DNA of 64,000 bases from Mycobacterium gallinarum (GTDB lineage Bacteria > Actinomycetota > Actinomycetes > Mycobacteriales > Mycobacteriaceae): the NCBI RefSeq assembly GCF_010726765.1, contig NZ_AP022601.1:1550001-1614000 (forward strand). Direction: 5' to 3'. The notes under the pieces are model-generated. The model saw nothing but the letters and a program-made list of their open reading frames with translations, was not told the DNA's origin and ran no database searches. Below, one piece after another: positions 60,724 through 64,000 of the stretch (position 1 is the stretch's first letter; every line of letters starts with the position of its first letter). The position numbers and the translations under genes are program-made.

Positions 60724-62189
60724 ATGGCGGTGACAGGACACCTGGCGGGCACACCTGCTGGGCGCACGGTGTTCGGCCATCCGATCGGTTTGACGAATTT
60801 GTTCGGAGTCGAGCTCTGGGAGCGATTCTCGTTCTACGGGATGCTGACGATCCTCGGGTATTACCTCTACTACTCGCTCACCGACGGTGGCCTTGGCATG
60901 CCCAAAGCCACCGCGACCGGGATCGTGGGCGCCTACGGCGGGCTGGTCTACCTGGCGACAGTCCTCGGCGGCTGGATCGCCGACCGGGTGCTCGGCATGG
61001 AGCGAACCGTCTTCTACGGCGGCCTGGTGGTGATGTGCGGCCACATCGCGCTCGCCTTCGTACCGGGGTTCTCCGGTGTCGCCGTGGGGCTCGTCTTGGT
61101 GGCGCTCGGTTCGGGCGCCTTGAAAGCCAATGCGTCGTCGCTGCTCGGCACGCTCTACGAGAAAGACGATCCGCGCAGCGACGGCGGCTTCACCCTGTTC
61201 TATCTGGGCATCAACCTGGGTGCTTCATCGGACCGCTCGTGACGGGCCTGCTGCAGACGCGGATCGGGTTCCACTGGGGATTCGGCGCCGCTGCCGTGGG
61301 GATGGCGCTGGGACTCACGCAATACGTCGTGTTCCGACGCAACCTCGGCGACCACGGCCGCACCGTTCCGAATCCGTTACCCCGCACCGCTATTGGCTGG
61401 TACGCGGGCGTCGCGGTCATCACGATCGCGGTGGCCGCGGTGGCGTTCGTGACAGGTCTGGTCAAGCTGTCCAACCTGTCGCAGGTCACAACCGGGGTGC
61501 TCGTCGCCGCGGCGGTCGCCTACTTCATCGTGATGCTGACGAGTTCGAAGGTAATACCCATCGAGCGGACCAGACTGCGGGCGTTCATTCCGCTGTTCAT
61601 CGCCAACGCGGTGTTCTGGTCGTTGTTTCAGCAGATCTTCACCGTGCTCGCCATCTACTCCGACGAACGGATGAACTGGTCGATCTTCGGCTGGACCGCT
61701 CCGTCGAGCTGGATCGGATCCATCGAGCCGGTATGGATCATCCTGCTCTCACCCCTGTTCGCGCTCATGTGGACCCGGCTCGGTGAGCGCGCGCCCACCA
61801 CCCCACGGAAGTTCGCCTATGGCGTCATCGGAATGGGCGTGGCGTTCCTGTTGTTCCTGCCGATGTCGGGTACGACGGGTAAGGCCGTTCCCGCACTGTG
61901 GGTGCTCGGCATCATGGCGGTGTTCGCGATCTCCGAACTGATGTTGTCGCCGATCGGCCTTTCGGTCACGACAAAGCTTGCCCCAGAAGCGTTTCGGGCC
62001 CAGATGATGGCGCTGTACTTTTTCTCGGTCGGTGTCGGCACATCGATGTCGGGTGTGCTGTCGGGCTTCTACGATCCGGCGCACGAGTTCGCATACTTCG
62101 GCAGCCTCGGCGTCGTCGCCGTTTGCGTCGGTATCGGCGTATTCGCGTTGTCCCCCTGGATAAGCCGATTGATGGAAGGCGTGCACTGA
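60724..62189 (+). pseudogene. POT/PTR-family peptide transporter, frameshifted
   Basis: This gene encodes a proton-dependent oligopeptide transporter of about 488 residues, with FGVELWERFSFYGMLTILGYYLYYS, GGWIADRVLG and the later segment FIGPLVTGLLQTRIGFHWGF. The reading frame breaks at about 61222. The first frame, ending FYLGINLGA, then runs to a premature TGA at 61240-61242, and the downstream half is in another frame. The sequence tgcttcatcgg, where tgccttcatcgg would restore the frame, indicates a one-base deletion. It may be a pseudogene or a sequencing error. Start ATG 60724, with GTG 60715 possible. Confidence 0.82.
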
Positions 62190-62199
62190 CGCCCGAGGG

Positions 62200-63147
62200 T
62201 CATCCCTCGAGGATGTCGTTCAGCGCACGTGGGTCGATATTCCCACCGGACAGCACCATCACGGTGCGACCGGGTGGCGTCTGACCCTGGCGGTAGGCCG
62301 CCAATGCGACCGCACCACTGGGTTCACTGACCAGATGCGCCCTGTTCGCGAGTTCACGTACTGCGCTTTCGATCTCGCCCTCGGAAACGGTGATGATGCC
62401 GTCGAGCACCCTCTGCAGATGCGCGAACGTCAACTCCGAGGGTTGCGACCGAAGGCCGTCGGCGATCGTGCGGTTCCGGTCTTCGATCGGCCAGTCCACG
62501 CGATGCCCCTTGGCGAGTGCCTCGGCGGTGTCGGCGGCGAGCTCGGGTTCGACGCCGAAGACGCGGGCTCGTGGGCACAGCGCCTTGATGGCGGTCCCGA
62601 TCCCGGAGGCAAGCCCGCCGCCGCTCACCGGGACGAGGACGTTCTCGACGGCGGGCAGATCCTCGGCGATCTCCAGGCCGATCGTGCCCTGTCCCGCGAT
62701 GATGTCGGGGTGGTCGAACGGCGGAACCAACACCCCGCCCGTCTGCTCGAGCACCTCGGCGGCCACGCGCTCGCGCTGCCCCGCATCGCAGAGCACCACG
62801 TCGGCTCCGTGACTGCGGGTGGCGTCGACCTTGACCGCAGGCGTCTCCTTCGGCATGACGATGGTCGCCGGAATTCCATAGACGGCGGCGGCGTATGCCA
62901 CCGCCTGAGCGTGGTTTCCGCTGGAATACGCCACGACGCCACGGGTGCGCACCGACTCGTCGAGGCTGCCGATCGCACTGAACGCGCCGCGAACCTTGAA
63001 GGCGCCGATGGGCTGCAGGTTCTCGGGTTTGATCCACAGCGGCCGGTCGGCGTCGGCCCACAGCGTCGGGAGCAACGGCGTGCGCACCACGAACGCGTGA
63101 ATCCGCGTCGCCGCCGCCCTGATGTCGTCGATGGTCACCATGTCCAC
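62200..63147 (-). CDS. Threonine/serine dehydratase-like PLP enzyme
   Basis: The 315-residue fold-type II PLP enzyme has the Schiff-base Lys in QPIGAFKVRGAFSAI, AYSSGNHAQAVAYAA, the phosphate-binding loop PVSGGGLASG, and the terminal MVLSGGNIDP. It lacks the regulatory ACT domain of biosynthetic IlvA, so it is a catabolic threonine or serine dehydratase, or a serine/aspartate racemase-like protein. The start is GTG 63147, or ATG 63141. Confidence 0.87.
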   Translation of the reverse strand: MDMVTIDDIRAAATRIHAFVVRTPLLPTLWADADRPLWIKPENLQPIGAFKVRGAFSAIGSLDESVRTRGVVAYSSGNHAQAVAYAAAVYGIPATIVMPKETPAVKVDATRSHGADVVLCDAGQRERVAAEVLEQTGGVLVPPFDHPDIIAGQGTIGLEIAEDLPAVENVLVPVSGGGLASGIGTAIKALCPRARVFGVEPELAADTAEALAKGHRVDWPIEDRNRTIADGLRSQPSELTFAHLQRVLDGIITVSEGEIESAVRELANRAHLVSEPSGAVALAAYRQGQTPPGRTVMVLSGGNIDPRALNDILEG

Positions 63148-63192
63148 AGGTTCAGTCTTCCCGAACGGCGTGCGGGAATGCGCGCACCCCGG

Positions 63193-63480
63193 TCATCGCC
63201 GGCGTGCGGTGAAACTGTTTCCCGTTGCCGGGCCTTCGATCTCGAATCCGCGGTCGGCCAGTAGCCGGCGAAAGAAGTCGGCGCTGACAGCGCTTTTCAG
63301 CCGCACGCCGTATTCGCGGGAGAACACCCGGTCCTGGGGCAGCCGAATCGGCGGTGGACCGTCCGGCGGTGGAGTGAACTCGATGGCACTGCCGTCGGCC
63401 GACACACCCGCGTACTGGTCGCTCGGCGGAGTCCTCCGGCCGTTGCCGGGCCTGGCGGCCGCTGATCCAACACGCTGCAA
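63193..63480 (-). CDS. Small hypothetical protein
   Basis: The 95-codon frame has a plausible C-terminal part (SREYGVRLKSAVSADFFRRLLADRGFEIEG). It fills the gap between the dehydratase and the thioesterase. It has no recognised family and no clear ribosome-binding site. It may be a small gene or a decayed remnant of a longer one. Confidence 0.4.
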   Translation of the reverse strand: MQRVGSAAARPGNGRRTPPSDQYAGVSADGSAIEFTPPPDGPPPIRLPQDRVFSREYGVRLKSAVSADFFRRLLADRGFEIEGPATGNSFTARRR

Positions 63481-63511
63481 CCCGGCCGAGCCTGCTGGCT
63501 AGGGTGATGCG

Positions 63512-63961
63512 GTGACCTCGTATTCGTTGCCGATCACGCCGCGTTACGCCGAGGTCGATCAACAGGGTGTCGTTTTCAACGGTCACTACCTCACCTGGTT
63601 CGATGAGGCGTGCACCGGCTTCCTCGACCATCTCGATGTCACCTATCCGGGGCTGATCGCGAGCGGGTACGACATCCAGGTGGTGCACAGCGAGATCGAC
63701 TTCGCGGGCCCGGTCAGGTGGCGAGACGCCGTCCGCGTCGAGGTCAACTGCGAGAGAATCGGATCCACCAGCTTCACCCTCGGTTTCAACGTGTTGCGCG
63801 GCAAGGACGGCGAACCCACCGCCGAGCACAAGTCCGCGGTACGCGGTCACAACGTCTACGTCGTCGTCTCGACCGAAGACTGGGCCAAACGGCCCATCCC
63901 GCCGCTGCTGCGCGAAGCGCTCACTTCGGTTGAGCGGCAACCCCATAACGTGTCCGAGTGA
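63512..63961 (+). CDS. Acyl-CoA thioesterase, 4-hydroxybenzoyl-CoA thioesterase-like
   Basis: The 149-residue hotdog-fold protein has the motif TPRYAEVDQQGVVFNGHYLTWFDEACTGFL, where the Asp is catalytic in 4HBT-type enzymes, and the later DFAGPVRWRDAVRVEVNCERIGSTSF. It would hydrolyse short or aromatic acyl-CoA esters in the cytoplasm. GTG 63512 follows tagggtgatgcg. The neighbours give no pathway clue. Confidence 0.83.
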   Translation: MTSYSLPITPRYAEVDQQGVVFNGHYLTWFDEACTGFLDHLDVTYPGLIASGYDIQVVHSEIDFAGPVRWRDAVRVEVNCERIGSTSFTLGFNVLRGKDGEPTAEHKSAVRGHNVYVVVSTEDWAKRPIPPLLREALTSVERQPHNVSE

Positions 63962-64000
63962 ATCGGCGACTGGGCCCACATCGAAGGCAGGGGACGGTAC

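Overview
The window comes from a high-GC actinobacterium, almost certainly a Mycobacterium (Mycolicibacterium-type, environmental). The evidence is gene content that resembles known mycobacterial proteins: the long isocitrate lyase, an adjacent FurA-KatG pair, a PrrB-like kinase, CinA, a FabG3-like dehydrogenase, an L,D-transpeptidase of the LdtA type, a CYP125-type P450, sites matching the KstR sterol-repressor motif, a 13E12-type HNH protein and many apparently leaderless genes. No rRNA, tRNA, CRISPR array, insertion sequence or replication origin was recognised.

Layout. 0-6.7 kb: 3' part of aceA, a haloalkane dehalogenase, then a minus-strand group (PrrB-like sensor kinase, SGNH hydrolase, acyltransferase). 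6.7-9.6 kb: furA-katG with a leaderless promoter and a strong hairpin terminator. 9.6-16.1 kb: glutamine amidotransferase, two hydrolase-type proteins, a GT1 glycosyltransferase, an ArsR-SRPBCC fusion with a DUF899 protein, and an HNH endonuclease. 16.1-30.6 kb: one uninterrupted minus-strand gene of 4,818 codons. 30.6-41 kb: a nucleotide pyrophosphatase-like enzyme, NlpC/P60-like protein, YaaA, FadD, CinA, thioesterases and hydrolases. 41-47.4 kb: PLP decarboxylase, then a lipid or sterol-flavoured group (SDR, DapB-like oxidoreductase, HAD phosphatase, VOC protein, nitronate monooxygenase-like protein) carrying two perfect KstR-type boxes. 47.4-52.1 kb: TetR plus molybdopterin oxidoreductase (the Rv0196-Rv0197 arrangement), then a second TetR gene divergent from two small genes across a 30-bp perfect palindrome. 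52.1-64 kb: Pro/Ala-rich exported protein, CYP125-type P450, XRE and FadR-type regulators, lipoprotein, sterol-desaturase family hydroxylase, L,D-transpeptidase, a DUF7159-like protein, a frameshifted peptide transporter, threonine dehydratase-like enzyme and a thioesterase.

The standout is the 4,818-residue protein (16114-30570). It joins a SARP-type winged helix, a BTAD helical domain, a class III nucleotide cyclase domain, a STAND/AAA ATPase and a TPR-like region (residues 1 to about 1277) to a tail of 26 NTF2/SnoaL-like domains. The tail is two singletons followed by twelve A+B pairs of 268-275 residues. The A subtype changes between pairs 7 and 8 and the B subtype between pairs 10 and 11, so the tail is a mosaic rather than a simple expansion. 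It looks like a giant one-protein signal-transduction device whose tail could give multivalent ligand binding or scaffolding. No function is proven by the sequence.

Regulation is unusually legible here. Candidate operators include a SoxR/MerR-type box, tandem ArsR-type palindromes, two TetR palindromes, a FadR-type TGGTctgACCA site and three KstR-type sites. Several start codons lie 7-9 nt after a -10-like hexamer, suggesting leaderless mRNAs. Four convergent gene pairs share a 4-bp CTAG or CTAA stop overlap.
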